Of a DNA stretch of 64,000 nt, positions 53,495-62,460 are shown in pieces. The notes under the pieces are model-generated. The model saw only the letters and a program-made list of their open reading frames with translations. It ran no database searches and had not been told where the DNA came from. Made by a program: the position numbers and the translations under genes. The DNA lies in the NCBI RefSeq assembly GCF_002968635.1, contig NZ_PVBN01000006.1, forward strand, positions 124,001-188,000. The letters run 5' to 3'. Position 1 is the first letter of the stretch. Each line of letters opens with the position of its first letter. Origin of the DNA: Neorhizobium alkalisoli (lineage in GTDB: Bacteria; Pseudomonadota; Alphaproteobacteria; Rhizobiales; Rhizobiaceae).

Positions 53495-53994
53495 CAGGCT
53501 TCGCCTACCGTTTCGAACAGAACCGCATCCATGGCCGCCTTCGCTTCCATGCCCGACCAGACGACGAACTGGAATGCCTGATAATAGGCCTCGCAGGCTT
53601 CGAGCGCGCTGGAAAGCAGCACTTCGACCTGCTGGTTGTTGGGCTCCGCGCCGCCGGCAAGCAGCAAGGACTGGCGGAAGATGATCACATCTTCCTGGCG
53701 CCACAGGTCGAAATGCCCCATCAGCACCTGCCCGTTGATATGAGAGAGCAGGCGGATCACCTCGTTGACCCGCATGTCCGGGATCTTGATATCGAAAGCG
53801 CAGGCCAGATGCAGCGCCTCGAATTCCTCCATCCAGGAGAAGGAAACATGGTAGTCAGTCCAGCGGCCTTCCACGGTCATGGCGATTTCGTCCTCGCCGG
53901 ACCGTTCGAACGTCCAATCGTTCGAAGCTGCAACGAACTCGATCATGTCGACCGGGTTCGACTGGCGTTCGATTTCCATTTCCATAAGGCTCAT
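53494..53994 (-). CDS. YbjN domain-containing protein
   Basis: 166 aa of the YbjN family, related to type III secretion chaperone folds. Visible: IEFVAASNDWTFERSGEDEIAMTVEGRWTDYHVSFSWMEEFEALHLACAFDIKIPDMRVNEVIRLLSHINGQVLMGHFDLWRQEDVIIFRQSLLLAGG. Role unclear; the E. coli homologue affects motility and stress responses. ATG at 53994 (MSLMEMEIERQ) after AAGGTGCCGC. First gene of the ybjN-proC-csaA operon. Confidence 0.9.
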   Translation of the reverse strand: MSLMEMEIERQSNPVDMIEFVAASNDWTFERSGEDEIAMTVEGRWTDYHVSFSWMEEFEALHLACAFDIKIPDMRVNEVIRLLSHINGQVLMGHFDLWRQEDVIIFRQSLLLAGGAEPNNQQVEVLLSSALEACEAYYQAFQFVVWSGMEAKAAMDAVLFETVGEA

Positions 53995-54501
53995 GCGGCA
54001 CCTTCTTGACCGGAATGAATGCGAATTGGTGCGAGATACGCCAAACACGCGAACAATGACCGGGAACAACACTTTGGACGATCGCCCGACGCTACCAGAA
54101 TAACGCAGTCACCCTGTCTGGAGCTTACCAAGCCGTTTCGAATCATCCTTTAAAATCAGTGTACCTACACGGAGTCCGGCTGCCAGCCCCTCTCCCTCCA
54201 TTTTGATCAATCAACCGTGGAAACATCTTCGTGTCGGAAATCAGAAGGGAGTCATAACCGACTCTGGACACAGGCTTTTTTGGCAGTGTCCACAGGGTAT
54301 CATTTTTTTGGAGCGATACGCACCGGCACGCGCATTACGATCGATACGCCGCGCCGATCACGATATCGCCCGTCCCAAGATGATCCAGGAAACGGGGCGC
54401 TTTTGAGGAGGAAAACACCATAGCCGCACCGACGGTTCGTCGGGCACGGTTGGAAGGGAATGAGGCAGACGAAGGTATCAAACAATCAGCGTTTCCTACG
54501 T
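53995..54501. other. 507-base region without a recognisable gene, containing nested inverted repeats
   Basis: Lies between ybjN and the LysR gene. It holds GAGTC-ATAACC-GACTC (54249-54264), TGGACAC/GTGTCCA (54265-54271 and 54286-54292) around an aggcTTTTTTgg loop, and GTGTC at 54231 that can compete for the same partner. A strong Shine-Dalgarno-like GAGGAGG near 54405 is followed by ATA rather than a start codon. CCGACG-GTT-CGTCGG lies near 54429. The short open frames here have no family features. It could encode a small RNA. Confidence 0.35.
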
Positions 54502-55377
54502 CTACCGTAGCCGTGCAGCCAGGAAGTCGATGAGCACCCGCGCGGCCATGGGAAGATGCCTGCGGGAAACATAGAGAGCATGGATGCCGAGCGTGGTCGG
54601 CTCCCACTCCGGCAAGACTACCACCAGCTTGCCCGCATGAACCTCCTGATCGGCGGCAAAGCACGGCAGCATCGCGATGCCGAGGGCGGACAGTGTGGCA
54701 CGCCTCAGAGCGAGAGCGTCGTTCGTCTGGAATCCTCCCGCTACGGGAACCACCACCTGCGTCTCGTCCTTTTTTAAGATCCATTCCGCGCCGCCGAGAT
54801 TCGTGTAGGTGAGACACCTGTGGTCCTTCAGATCCTCTGGCGCGTTCGGTGTCCCTTGCTTGTCCAGATACTGGTGCGACGCGTAGAGCCGCGACGGGCA
54901 CTGTCCCAGGCGTTTGGCAATCAGGGAGGGATCGAGGCGGTTGGCGATCCGGATCGCCACATCAATACGGTCCTGCACGAGATCGACCGGCCTGTCCGAA
55001 ATCTGCAGATCGATCTTGACGCGAGAATAATGATCCGCGAACTCCGAGAGCAACGGGACCAACTGCGTCTCTGCCAGAATGCTCGGGGCGGTCACTCTGA
55101 GGAGGCCGTGCGGCGTATCGGCTTGGCCCGCCACGTCAGTCACGGCATCGGCGACACGGACCATCTCCCGGCAGAGTTCGATCACGCGTTCGCCCGCAGA
55201 CGTCAGGCTGAGCTGCCGCGTGGTGCGGTGGAGAAGCCGTGTTCCTGACCAGTCTTCCATGGCCGCGATGTAGCGCGATGCCATCGCTCGGGACATGCCC
55301 AGTTCTTCGGCTGCGCCCGAGGCGCTGCCGCGCTCAACGGTTTTCAGTAGAACGTTTGCGGCGGTTATCCGGTCCAT
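54502..55377 (-). CDS. LysR-family regulator of the adjacent redox cassette
   Basis: 291 aa. HTH: ITAANVLLKTVERGSASGAAEELGMSRAMASRYIAAMEDWSGTRLLHRTTRQLSLT (about 4-60). The CrgA-like effector domain has VTAPSILAETQLVPLLSEFADHYSRVKIDLQISDRPVDLVQDRIDVAIRI. This subgroup usually controls a divergent oxidoreductase gene, and here the divergent neighbour is a DsbA-family gene at 55473. The 95-base gap should hold the operator. Confidence 0.92.
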   Translation of the reverse strand: MDRITAANVLLKTVERGSASGAAEELGMSRAMASRYIAAMEDWSGTRLLHRTTRQLSLTSAGERVIELCREMVRVADAVTDVAGQADTPHGLLRVTAPSILAETQLVPLLSEFADHYSRVKIDLQISDRPVDLVQDRIDVAIRIANRLDPSLIAKRLGQCPSRLYASHQYLDKQGTPNAPEDLKDHRCLTYTNLGGAEWILKKDETQVVVPVAGGFQTNDALALRRATLSALGIAMLPCFAADQEVHAGKLVVVLPEWEPTTLGIHALYVSRRHLPMAARVLIDFLAARLR

Positions 55378-55472
55378 CTATTCGCTCGATCCATGCAACA
55401 TTTTGTGGACAACAGTGCTATTTATCTGTGATCTGCGCAACATTAAATTCTCCTCAACAAAAGGAGACCGCA

Positions 55473-56141
55473 GTGACCACCGACATCGAACTTCACTATT
55501 TTTTCGACCCCCTCTGCGGCTGGTGCTACGCAAGCGCGCCGGCACTCGCCGGCCTTGCCGACACGTTCGGAGAAAAGCTCAAGATGCGCCCGTCCGGCTT
55601 GTTCGTCGGAGGGCGGCCGATCTCGTCGATCGCCGACCACGCCTGGCGCAACGACCAGCGCATCCAGAGCATTACGGGACAGCAATTTTCAGAGAAGTAT
55701 CACCGGAACGTTCTGCTGGCTCCGAGCGGTATCTTTGACTCCGGACCTGCAACACTTGCGCTGACCGCTCTTGGCAAACGGGATTCAACGCTTGAACCCC
55801 GTTTCCTGCATGCCGTCCAAATCGCTCGCTATGTCGAAGGGCGCGATACGTCCACAATCGACGAGGTGGCCGAGGTCGCGGCTCGCGTAGCTGCCGAACG
55901 CGGCATCGAACTCGCCGCTGAGACGCTCGCCGAAAGGCTCCGGAGCGACACCGAACTGCGCGATCGCGCGCTGGAGCGGATGGAGGATACACAGCGTCAG
56001 ATGAATACCCTCGACATTCGAGGAGTCCCGCAGCTCATCGCCGTCGTCAACGGCGAGCCTCATGTCCTTGGCGGCGAGACACTCTATCATGGTCCGGCGG
56101 GTCTGATCGCGGCTCTCAACGAACTTTCCGCAACCGAATAA
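55473..56141 (+). CDS. DsbA-family protein with CGWC active site (FrnE-like)
   Basis: 222 aa, no signal peptide, so cytoplasmic. A thioredoxin-fold with inserted helical domain. The redox motif CGWC is at C15-C18 in FFDPLCGWCYASAP. The cis-Pro region is IRGVPQLIAVVNGE. CGWC is typical of the FrnE / 2-hydroxychromene-2-carboxylate-isomerase-like branch rather than periplasmic DsbA. The GTG at 55473 follows AAAAGGAG with 6-base spacing. First gene of a three-gene run (with 56168 and 56904) divergent from a LysR regulator. Confidence 0.9.
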   Translation: MTTDIELHYFFDPLCGWCYASAPALAGLADTFGEKLKMRPSGLFVGGRPISSIADHAWRNDQRIQSITGQQFSEKYHRNVLLAPSGIFDSGPATLALTALGKRDSTLEPRFLHAVQIARYVEGRDTSTIDEVAEVAARVAAERGIELAAETLAERLRSDTELRDRALERMEDTQRQMNTLDIRGVPQLIAVVNGEPHVLGGETLYHGPAGLIAALNELSATE

Positions 56142-56167
56142 ACCCTCAGTCAACTAGGAGTAATATC

Positions 56168-56776
56168 ATGAAAATCGCTCTTATCGGAGCTTCCGGTCAG
56201 GCCGGCTCTCGCATCCTGTCCGAATTGTCCGCTCGTGGCCATGCGGTCACCGCGATTGCCCGAGATCCCTCCAAAGTCGCATCTCTGCCGAACGTCACTG
56301 CGGTTTCCGGTGACATCAAGGCACCTGAAGCTCTCGCTGAAGTTCTGGAAGGCCATGACGCAGTTATCAGCTCAGTGCATTTCGCTGCCTTCGATCCGAA
56401 CACGTTGATCGGCGCAGTCAAAGCATCCGGCGTTCGCCGCTACTACGTGGTGGGCGGGGCGGGTAGTCTCGAAGTCGCTCCAGGCGTCCTCCTTGTCGAC
56501 ACCCCCGAATTCCCGGCGATCTACAAGTCAGAAGCGCAGGGCGGCGTCGACTACCTCACCAAGCTCAAAGCTGAAAACGACCTCGACTGGACCTTCCTGT
56601 CGCCTTCGGCCGCATTCGTTCCCGGCGAGCGGACCGGCAGCTTCCGCCTCGGCAAGGACCAGCTCCTGACGAGTGAGAACGGCAGCAGCATTTCCTTCGA
56701 GGACTTCGCCGTCGCGCTTGTCGACGAAATCGAAGCTCCGGCGCATGTCAGGAAGCGGTTTACCGTCGGCTACTAA
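56168..56776 (+). CDS. NAD(P)-binding oxidoreductase (YwnB/YtfG-like atypical SDR)
   Basis: 202 aa. A Rossmann fold with GASGQAGSRIL (8-18). TAIARDPSKV follows the second strand and favours NADP. VVGGAGSLEV and DLDWTFLSPSAAFVPGERTG are characteristic of the NAD(P)H-binding family typified by YwnB. Likely reduces quinones or similar electrophiles, or acts as a redox sensor. ATG at 56168 after CTAGGAGTAATATC. Second gene of the LysR-linked cassette. Confidence 0.9.
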   Translation: MKIALIGASGQAGSRILSELSARGHAVTAIARDPSKVASLPNVTAVSGDIKAPEALAEVLEGHDAVISSVHFAAFDPNTLIGAVKASGVRRYYVVGGAGSLEVAPGVLLVDTPEFPAIYKSEAQGGVDYLTKLKAENDLDWTFLSPSAAFVPGERTGSFRLGKDQLLTSENGSSISFEDFAVALVDEIEAPAHVRKRFTVGY

Positions 56777-56903
56777 TTCAATCTTCCAAAACTGAATCCC
56801 TCACTCCAGCGTGGTCGACATCATTCCCGGTGTCGGCCGCGGCCACACTCCTCTGCCTTGGAGGCAGGGACGGTCTCACCCGACAAACCTCAGGAAAATT
56901 ACG

Positions 56904-57809
56904 ATGATCAACAGACGCACGACCCTGAAGACGATCGCCGCAGCCGCCGCGGTTATAATCCCACTAGCCACATCCGCCGTCGCACAGGAGCAGCCTGCCC
57001 TGTCGTGGACGGCATTCAAGACCACTGAGGCGGGCTTCCTGCGCGCTCCGGTTCTTGTGACCGGCAAGACGGAGGCGGTACTCATCGACTCCAGTTTCAG
57101 CTTTGCCGACGGCAAGGTCGTCGCCGATGCCATCAAGGCCAGCGGCAAGCACCTGACCACGATCTACATCACCACCAACGATCCCGACTACTACTTCGGT
57201 CTCGCGCCCGTCCATCAGGCTTTTCCGGATGCTCGCATCCTCGCGGCGGCCGACACCGTCGCACTGATGCGCAAGAAGGCCGAGGGCAAGATCAAGACCT
57301 GGTCGCCAGTCCTTGGTGACAACGGCCCGAAATCGGTCTCGGAACTCGTCTTTCCAGAGGTCAGCGACATCACTGAACTCACCGTTGACGGCGAGAAGCT
57401 TGAGATCATCACCGCGCCTGGCGTTAAGGATCGCGGCCGCTACATCTGGGTCCCGTCGCTCAGCGCCGTGTTCGGCGGCGTGACGGTATTCGGCGGCATG
57501 TATCCTTGGATAGCCGATCTTCCGACTGTCGAGGAACGCGCGGCCTGGCGTGCCGCGCTTGACGGTATCCTTGCTCGCAAGCCCAAGATCGTCGTGCCGG
57601 GTCACACCACCGCTGCCTGGCCGACCGACGCTTCGAGCGTGACCTACACCCGCGACTATCTGGTCGCCTTCGAAGCCGAGGCCGCCAAGGCCGCAGACTC
57701 CAAAGCTTTGATCGAGGCGATAAAGAAGCTCTATCCCAACGACGCCATGCCGATCTCGCTGGAGCTCGGCGCGAAGGTCGCCAAGGGCGAAATGACCTGG
57801 GGACAGTAG
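56904..57809 (+). CDS. Exported metallo-beta-lactamase-fold protein with altered metal site
   Basis: 302 aa. Signal peptide MINRRTTLKTIAAAAAVIIPLATSAVA. The MBL fold follows (VLVTGKTEAVLIDSSFSFADGKVVADAIKASGKHLTTIYITTNDPDYYFGLAPV). The first metal motif reads TTNDPDYYFG. Related proteins have HGDPDYYFG, so the leading His is replaced by Thr98. PGHTTAAWP later keeps one His. APGVKDRGRYIWVPSLSAVFGGV lacks the usual His and Asp. Metal binding is therefore doubtful. Third gene of the LysR-linked cassette. Confidence 0.82.
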   Translation: MINRRTTLKTIAAAAAVIIPLATSAVAQEQPALSWTAFKTTEAGFLRAPVLVTGKTEAVLIDSSFSFADGKVVADAIKASGKHLTTIYITTNDPDYYFGLAPVHQAFPDARILAAADTVALMRKKAEGKIKTWSPVLGDNGPKSVSELVFPEVSDITELTVDGEKLEIITAPGVKDRGRYIWVPSLSAVFGGVTVFGGMYPWIADLPTVEERAAWRAALDGILARKPKIVVPGHTTAAWPTDASSVTYTRDYLVAFEAEAAKAADSKALIEAIKKLYPNDAMPISLELGAKVAKGEMTWGQ

Positions 57810-57913
57810 AAAAGTGTGAGCTCGCGGCTTGATCAAAGTCGCGAGGTCATCCTTCAGCGTTATTTTTGACAGGTTGATGTCAAGTTGCTGGGAGCCGCAG
57901 GCACGCCGGAAAG

Positions 57914-58168
57914 TTACTGTCCGGCGAGCTTGGCTTCCAGCGCGTCGATGCGGGCCTTCAGCGCTTCGTTCTCGTCGCGAGCTCTCGCGGCCATTTCGCG
58001 GACGGCTTCGAATTCCTCGCGCTTGACCACGTCCATATTGTTCAAAAACCGCTCGGCCTGCGCGTGAAATGCGGTTTCAACCTCTTTGCGTACGCCCTGT
58101 GCGGCGCCGGCAGCATCCGTCATCAGTCGCGCAAAGTCGTCGAGGATGCGGTTCGTTCCGGTTGCCAT
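57914..58168 (-). CDS. ubiK: UbiK-family ubiquinone-biosynthesis accessory factor (BMFP/YqiC)
   Basis: 84 aa. Helical NRILDDFARLMTDAAGAAQGVRKEVETAFHAQAERFLNNMDVVKREEFEAVREMAARARDENEALKARIDALEAKL. The amphipathic middle and C-terminal coiled coil (about 52-82) that trimerises are typical of UbiK/BMFP. In E. coli it assists aerobic ubiquinone synthesis by binding lipids and UbiJ. ATG at 58168 follows GGGAGTAAGACC. Divergent from lgt. Confidence 0.9.
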   Translation of the reverse strand: MATGTNRILDDFARLMTDAAGAAQGVRKEVETAFHAQAERFLNNMDVVKREEFEAVREMAARARDENEALKARIDALEAKLAGQ

Positions 58169-58386
58169 GGTCTTACTCCCGTATGTCTTCGGCCGGCGCA
58201 TCTGCCGGCAATGTCCTTGATCTGAAGTAGGGCCTGGAAGGCCGGCTTGCAAGCATCATCCACTGTTAGCATGAGCCGTTACTTAGATTCGCCTTGACCG
58301 CCGATGGCCGCAACGCCATGTTCCGCGGCAATACGGTTAGCGGGGAACTATGTAGATTGCACAACGGCCTTCATCTTTTCGCCCTT

Positions 58387-59211
58387 ATGCCGTTCCCGAA
58401 CATTGATCCGGTGGCATTCTCCATCGGTCCGCTGGCCGTTCACTGGTATGGGCTTGCCTATGTTGCGGGGATTCTGCTCGGTTGGCTTTATGCCCGCCGG
58501 CTTGCCGCAAACCCTTCCCTCTGGAGAAACGGCCAGCCCCCGATCAATGCCACCCATCTCGACGATTTCCTCGTCTGGGTCGCCGCCGGCATCGTGCTTG
58601 GCGGGCGCATCGGCTATATTCTGTTTTACGATTTCCCCATGGTTGCGGCCAATCCGTTGCGAGCCCTCGAGATCTGGAACGGCGGCATGTCCTTCCACGG
58701 CGGCTTCCTGGGGGCGACGCTGGCGATGATCCTTTTTGCGCGCAGGAACGGCATTCCCGTCTGGAGCATGTTCGATACGGTCGCCGCCGTCGTTCCTTTC
58801 GGCCTGTTCTTTGGCCGCATTGCGAACTTCATCAATGGCGAACTTTGGGGCCGCTTGAGCAGCGCATCTTGGGCAGTCGTCTTCCCGACCGGAGGGCCTT
58901 TCGCTCGGCATCCGAGCCAGCTCTACGAGGCGGGGCTCGAGGGCATAGTCTTGCTGCTGGTTCTCGCCCTGATGATCTTCCAGTTCAAGGCGCTGAAGGT
59001 ACCCGGCGTGATCGCCGGAACGTTTGTCATCGGCTACGCGCTCTGCCGTATTTTCGTGGAATTCTTCCGCGAACCGGACGCACAGCTCGGCTATCTCCTC
59101 GGCACCAATTGGCTTACCATGGGCATGGTTCTTTCTCTGCCGATGATCGCCGTGGGTCTCTGGGCCGTCCTTCGGGCCCGTGCCGCGACTGCGGCATCGG
59201 CGCAGCCCTGA
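58387..59211 (+). CDS. lgt: Prolipoprotein diacylglyceryl transferase Lgt
   Basis: 274-aa inner-membrane enzyme that attaches diacylglycerol to the lipobox Cys, the first step of lipoprotein maturation. About seven helices. Essential motifs: [43 protein letters not shown] (catalytic His) and the signature [18 protein letters not shown]. The start is uncertain: ATG 58387 ([16 protein letters not shown]) is used, and the frame is open upstream to 58294. First of a run with the NDUFAF7-type methyltransferase and pgeF. Confidence 0.95.
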   Translation: MPFPNIDPVAFSIGPLAVHWYGLAYVAGILLGWLYARRLAANPSLWRNGQPPINATHLDDFLVWVAAGIVLGGRIGYILFYDFPMVAANPLRALEIWNGGMSFHGGFLGATLAMILFARRNGIPVWSMFDTVAAVVPFGLFFGRIANFINGELWGRLSSASWAVVFPTGGPFARHPSQLYEAGLEGIVLLLVLALMIFQFKALKVPGVIAGTFVIGYALCRIFVEFFREPDAQLGYLLGTNWLTMGMVLSLPMIAVGLWAVLRARAATAASAQP

Positions 59212-59227
59212 ACGGAGGCGCGGCCAC

Positions 59228-60328
59228 GTGAGCACTCCTCTCGCCGACAAGATCAAGAGCCTGATCCGGACGAATGGCCCGATCAGCGTCACGGATTATT
59301 TCGCGCTTTGCCTGGCTGACCCGGACTACGGCTACTACCGAACCCGCGAACCCTTCGGCCGCCACGGCGATTTCATTACCGCGCCCGAGATCAGCCAGCT
59401 CTTCGGCGAGATGGTCGGTATCTTTATGGTGCATGCCTGGCAACGTCACGGCATGCCCGATGCGGTCCGGCTGGTGGAGATCGGCCCGGGGCGAGGCACG
59501 ATGATGACCGATATGCTGCGGGTCATCAGGCGAATCGCACCGCCACTCTTCGAAGGTCTGCATGTGCACCTGGTCGAGACCAGCGAACGGCTGCGTGGCG
59601 TTCAGCGGGTAACGCTGGAGGCCTATTCGACCAAGATCTCCTGGCATGACGCCTTCGAGGAAGTGCCCGAAGGTTTTACGCTGATTGCGGCGAACGAACT
59701 CTTCGACGCAATCCCTATCCGCCAGTTCGTGAAGACGCCTACCGGCTTTCGGGAGCGTCTCGTCGGCCTCGGAGCGGACGACGATCTGGCCTTCGCCGCC
59801 GGTGTGGCGACGCTTGATCCCAGTCTGCTGCCCTCGCCGCTCGGCTCGATTCCTGATGGCACCATCTTCGAAATGGCACCCGCCAGGCAGGCTGTGATGC
59901 AGACCCTCTGCGACCGGCTCAAAACCTTTGGCGGAACGGCCTTGATCATCGACTACGGTCATATGGTCACCGACTTCGGCGATACGCTTCAGGCGGTGCG
60001 CGACCATGACTTCGACCCGCCACTTGCTCATCCTGGCGAAGCCGACCTGACGAGCCATGTGGATTTCGAGGATCTGGCCAAGGTTGCGGTCTCGATGGGC
60101 TTGCATCTCAACGGCGGCCTGCACCAGGGCGATTTCCTGTTCGGCCTTGGCCTCGCGGAACGCGCTACCGCACTTGCCAAGGACAAGGAGCCGCCCGAAC
60201 AGCGCTTGATCGCCGCCGCTGTCGACCGGCTGGCCGGTGAAGGTGCCGGCAAGATGGGCGAACTCTTCAAGGTGATTGCCGTCTCCAGCCCTGCCCTCAA
60301 TTTGATGCCCTTCCGCTCGGTGGATTGA
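59228..60328 (+). CDS. NDUFAF7/MidA-type SAM-dependent methyltransferase
   Basis: 366 aa. SAM-binding motif VEIGPGRGTMMTDMLRVIRRI. Family blocks: GPISVTDYFALCLADPDYGYYRTREPFGRHGDFITAPEISQLFGEM and LIAANELFDAIPIRQF. The mitochondrial homologue methylates an arginine in complex I NDUFS2. The bacterial role is presumed similar but unproven. GTG start at 59228 after GGAGGCGCGGCCAC, 16 bases beyond lgt, so probably co-transcribed. Confidence 0.92.
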   Translation: MSTPLADKIKSLIRTNGPISVTDYFALCLADPDYGYYRTREPFGRHGDFITAPEISQLFGEMVGIFMVHAWQRHGMPDAVRLVEIGPGRGTMMTDMLRVIRRIAPPLFEGLHVHLVETSERLRGVQRVTLEAYSTKISWHDAFEEVPEGFTLIAANELFDAIPIRQFVKTPTGFRERLVGLGADDDLAFAAGVATLDPSLLPSPLGSIPDGTIFEMAPARQAVMQTLCDRLKTFGGTALIIDYGHMVTDFGDTLQAVRDHDFDPPLAHPGEADLTSHVDFEDLAKVAVSMGLHLNGGLHQGDFLFGLGLAERATALAKDKEPPEQRLIAAAVDRLAGEGAGKMGELFKVIAVSSPALNLMPFRSVD

Positions 60329-60430
60329 CATCCGCCCTTCCCTTGCGCCACTCTCGCCCTAAATCGAAGCAGCGGTCAATCTTCAACGCTTGCGCAAAAC
60401 TCCATGAAATCAATTGGATAAACAACGCCG

Positions 60431-61225
60431 ATGCAGGACAGGCCCTTGCCGACGCCGATTGAAAGCCCTTCGCTCAACGAAAGAGGCGGCACCCGCATCC
60501 GGCACGGTTTTTTCACCCGCCAGGGCGGCGTTTCGGAAGGATTGTATGCCGGTCTCAATGTGGGCATCGGCTCCGATGACGATCGCGAGAACGTCATGGA
60601 GAATCGCGCCCGTGTCGCGTCCTGGTTCGGCCTCCCAGTCGAAAAGCTCGCGACGGTTCATCAGGTTCATTCGCCGGACGTATTGGTTGTCGACGCGACC
60701 TATTCGGGTGAGCGCCCTCAGGCCGACGCCATGGTGACCAGCATTCCGGGCGTGGTGCTCGGCGTTCTTTCCGCCGATTGCGGCCCGATCCTTTTTGCAG
60801 ACGCAGAAAACTGCGTGGTCGGAGCGGCGCATGCCGGCTGGAAGGGCGCGCTCGGCGGCGTTCTCGAAAACACGATCGAAGCGATGCTTTCGCTCGGCGC
60901 AGCCCGCGAAAAGATTGTCGCCGTATTGGGGCCGTCGATCGGCCCGCGAAGCTATGAAGTCGGTCCGGAGTTCATCGACCGGTTTTTGGCCGTCGACCCT
61001 TCCTATGAGACTTTTTTCACGCCGTCGGCAAAGCCGGGACATTCGATGTTCGACCTGCCGTCGCTGACGATGAGGCGGCTGGCGGCGGCCGGCGTGCGGG
61101 CTGAAAATCTCGGACTGGATACCTATCCGGATGCCGAGAGATTCTTCTCCTATCGCCGCACCACGCACGCCCAGGAGCCGGATTACGGCCGTCAGATTTC
61201 AGCAATCGCTATTCGGGAGAATTGA
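60431..61225 (+). CDS. pgeF: Peptidoglycan editing factor PgeF (YfiH/multicopper polyphenol oxidase fold)
   Basis: 264 aa. Conserved metal/active-site residues His80 (TVHQVHSPDV), Cys117 (LSADCGPIL) and His134 (GAAHAGWKGALGGVL). HGFFTRQGGVSEGLYAGLNVG is the family N-terminus. In E. coli it removes cytoplasmic muropeptides carrying L-Ser at position 1. Related enzymes act as purine nucleoside phosphorylases. Follows the methyltransferase in the common order lgt-methyltransferase-pgeF. Confidence 0.93.
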   Translation: MQDRPLPTPIESPSLNERGGTRIRHGFFTRQGGVSEGLYAGLNVGIGSDDDRENVMENRARVASWFGLPVEKLATVHQVHSPDVLVVDATYSGERPQADAMVTSIPGVVLGVLSADCGPILFADAENCVVGAAHAGWKGALGGVLENTIEAMLSLGAAREKIVAVLGPSIGPRSYEVGPEFIDRFLAVDPSYETFFTPSAKPGHSMFDLPSLTMRRLAAAGVRAENLGLDTYPDAERFFSYRRTTHAQEPDYGRQISAIAIREN

Positions 61226-61226
61226 T

Positions 61227-62378
61227 ATGGCCCTGCATTTCGAGAGGAGCGAATATGCCGATCGCCTCACGCGGCTCACGGAGAAGATGCAATCCGAGAA
61301 GCTCGATGCTCTCCTGCTCTTCGCACAGGAGAGCATGTACTGGCTGACCGGCTACGATACGTTCGGTTACTGCTTTTTCCAGACGCTGATCGTCAAGGCG
61401 GACGGCACGATGACACTGCTCACGCGCTCGGCCGATCTGCGTCAGGCGCGTCATACCTCGACGATCGAGAACGTCGTCGTCTGGGTCGATCGCACGAATG
61501 CCGACCCCACGCTCGATCTCAAGAACCTGTTGAGCGACATGGATCTCCTCGGCGCTCGGATCGGCGTCGAATATGACACGCATGGCATGACCGGGCGGGT
61601 CGCGCGCCTGCTCGACAATCAGCTCTCCACTTTCGGCCAGATCAGCGACGCATCCTATCTCGTGAGCGGCTTGCGCCTGGTGAAAAGTGCGGCGGAAATA
61701 GCCTACGCTAAGCGTGCGGCCGAACTGGCCGATGACGCGCTCGATGCCGCGCTGCCCTTGATCAGGGCCGGCGGCGACGAGGCGGAAATCCTGGCGGCCA
61801 TGCAAGGCGCCATCTTCCTGGGCGGCGGGGATTATCCGGCCAACGAATTCATCATCGGCTCCGGCGCCGATGCCCTGCTCTGCCGCTACAAGGCCGGCCG
61901 CCGCAATCTGGATGCCACCGACCAGCTGACGCTCGAATGGGCCGGTACCGCAGCACATTACCATGCGGCCATGATGCGCACGGTCCTGATCGGCGAACCG
62001 TCGATGCGCCACCAGGAACTCTTCAAGGCCTGCCACGAGACCATTCAGGCGATTGAAGGGGTGCTGCGGCCAGGTCAGGTTTTCGGCGACGTCTTCGATA
62101 CCCATGCGCGCATCCTGGACGAGCGCGGTCTGTCGCGCCATCGCCTGAACGCCTGCGGTTACTCCCTCGGTGCCCGCTTCTCCCCCTCCTGGATGGAACA
62201 CCAGATGTTCCACGTCGGCAACCCGCAGGAGATCCTCCCGGGCATGACGCTTTTCGTGCATATGATCATCATGGATTCCGACAGCGGAGCGGCGATGACC
62301 CTCGGCCATACCTATCTGACCACGGAATCGGATCCGCAGCCGCTTTCGCGCCACGATCTCGACCTTATTTTGCGCTGA
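61227..62378 (+). CDS. M24-family (creatinase / DoeA-like) protein lacking metal ligands
   Basis: 383 aa with an N-terminal creatinase domain (about 10-150) and a C-terminal pita-bread fold (about 160-380). It resembles ectoine hydrolase/creatinase relatives (AQESMYWLTGYDTFGYCFFQTL). The five canonical M24 metal ligands appear substituted: Glu for the first Asp (TLEWAG), Ala for the second (HAAMMRT), Tyr for His (GYSLG), and His for Glu (LFVHM). It is therefore a metal-independent hydrolase or non-catalytic. ATG at 61227 after GGGAGAATTGAT, two bases beyond pgeF: same operon. Confidence 0.85.
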   Translation: MALHFERSEYADRLTRLTEKMQSEKLDALLLFAQESMYWLTGYDTFGYCFFQTLIVKADGTMTLLTRSADLRQARHTSTIENVVVWVDRTNADPTLDLKNLLSDMDLLGARIGVEYDTHGMTGRVARLLDNQLSTFGQISDASYLVSGLRLVKSAAEIAYAKRAAELADDALDAALPLIRAGGDEAEILAAMQGAIFLGGGDYPANEFIIGSGADALLCRYKAGRRNLDATDQLTLEWAGTAAHYHAAMMRTVLIGEPSMRHQELFKACHETIQAIEGVLRPGQVFGDVFDTHARILDERGLSRHRLNACGYSLGARFSPSWMEHQMFHVGNPQEILPGMTLFVHMIIMDSDSGAAMTLGHTYLTTESDPQPLSRHDLDLILR

Positions 62379-62460
62379 TTCCAGTCTCTCATCTGCCGAT
62401 TGACAGTTTCCGAAGGAACCATAAGCTTCGGGCTAGGGAATCTTTGGCAGGAGGGCGGGC

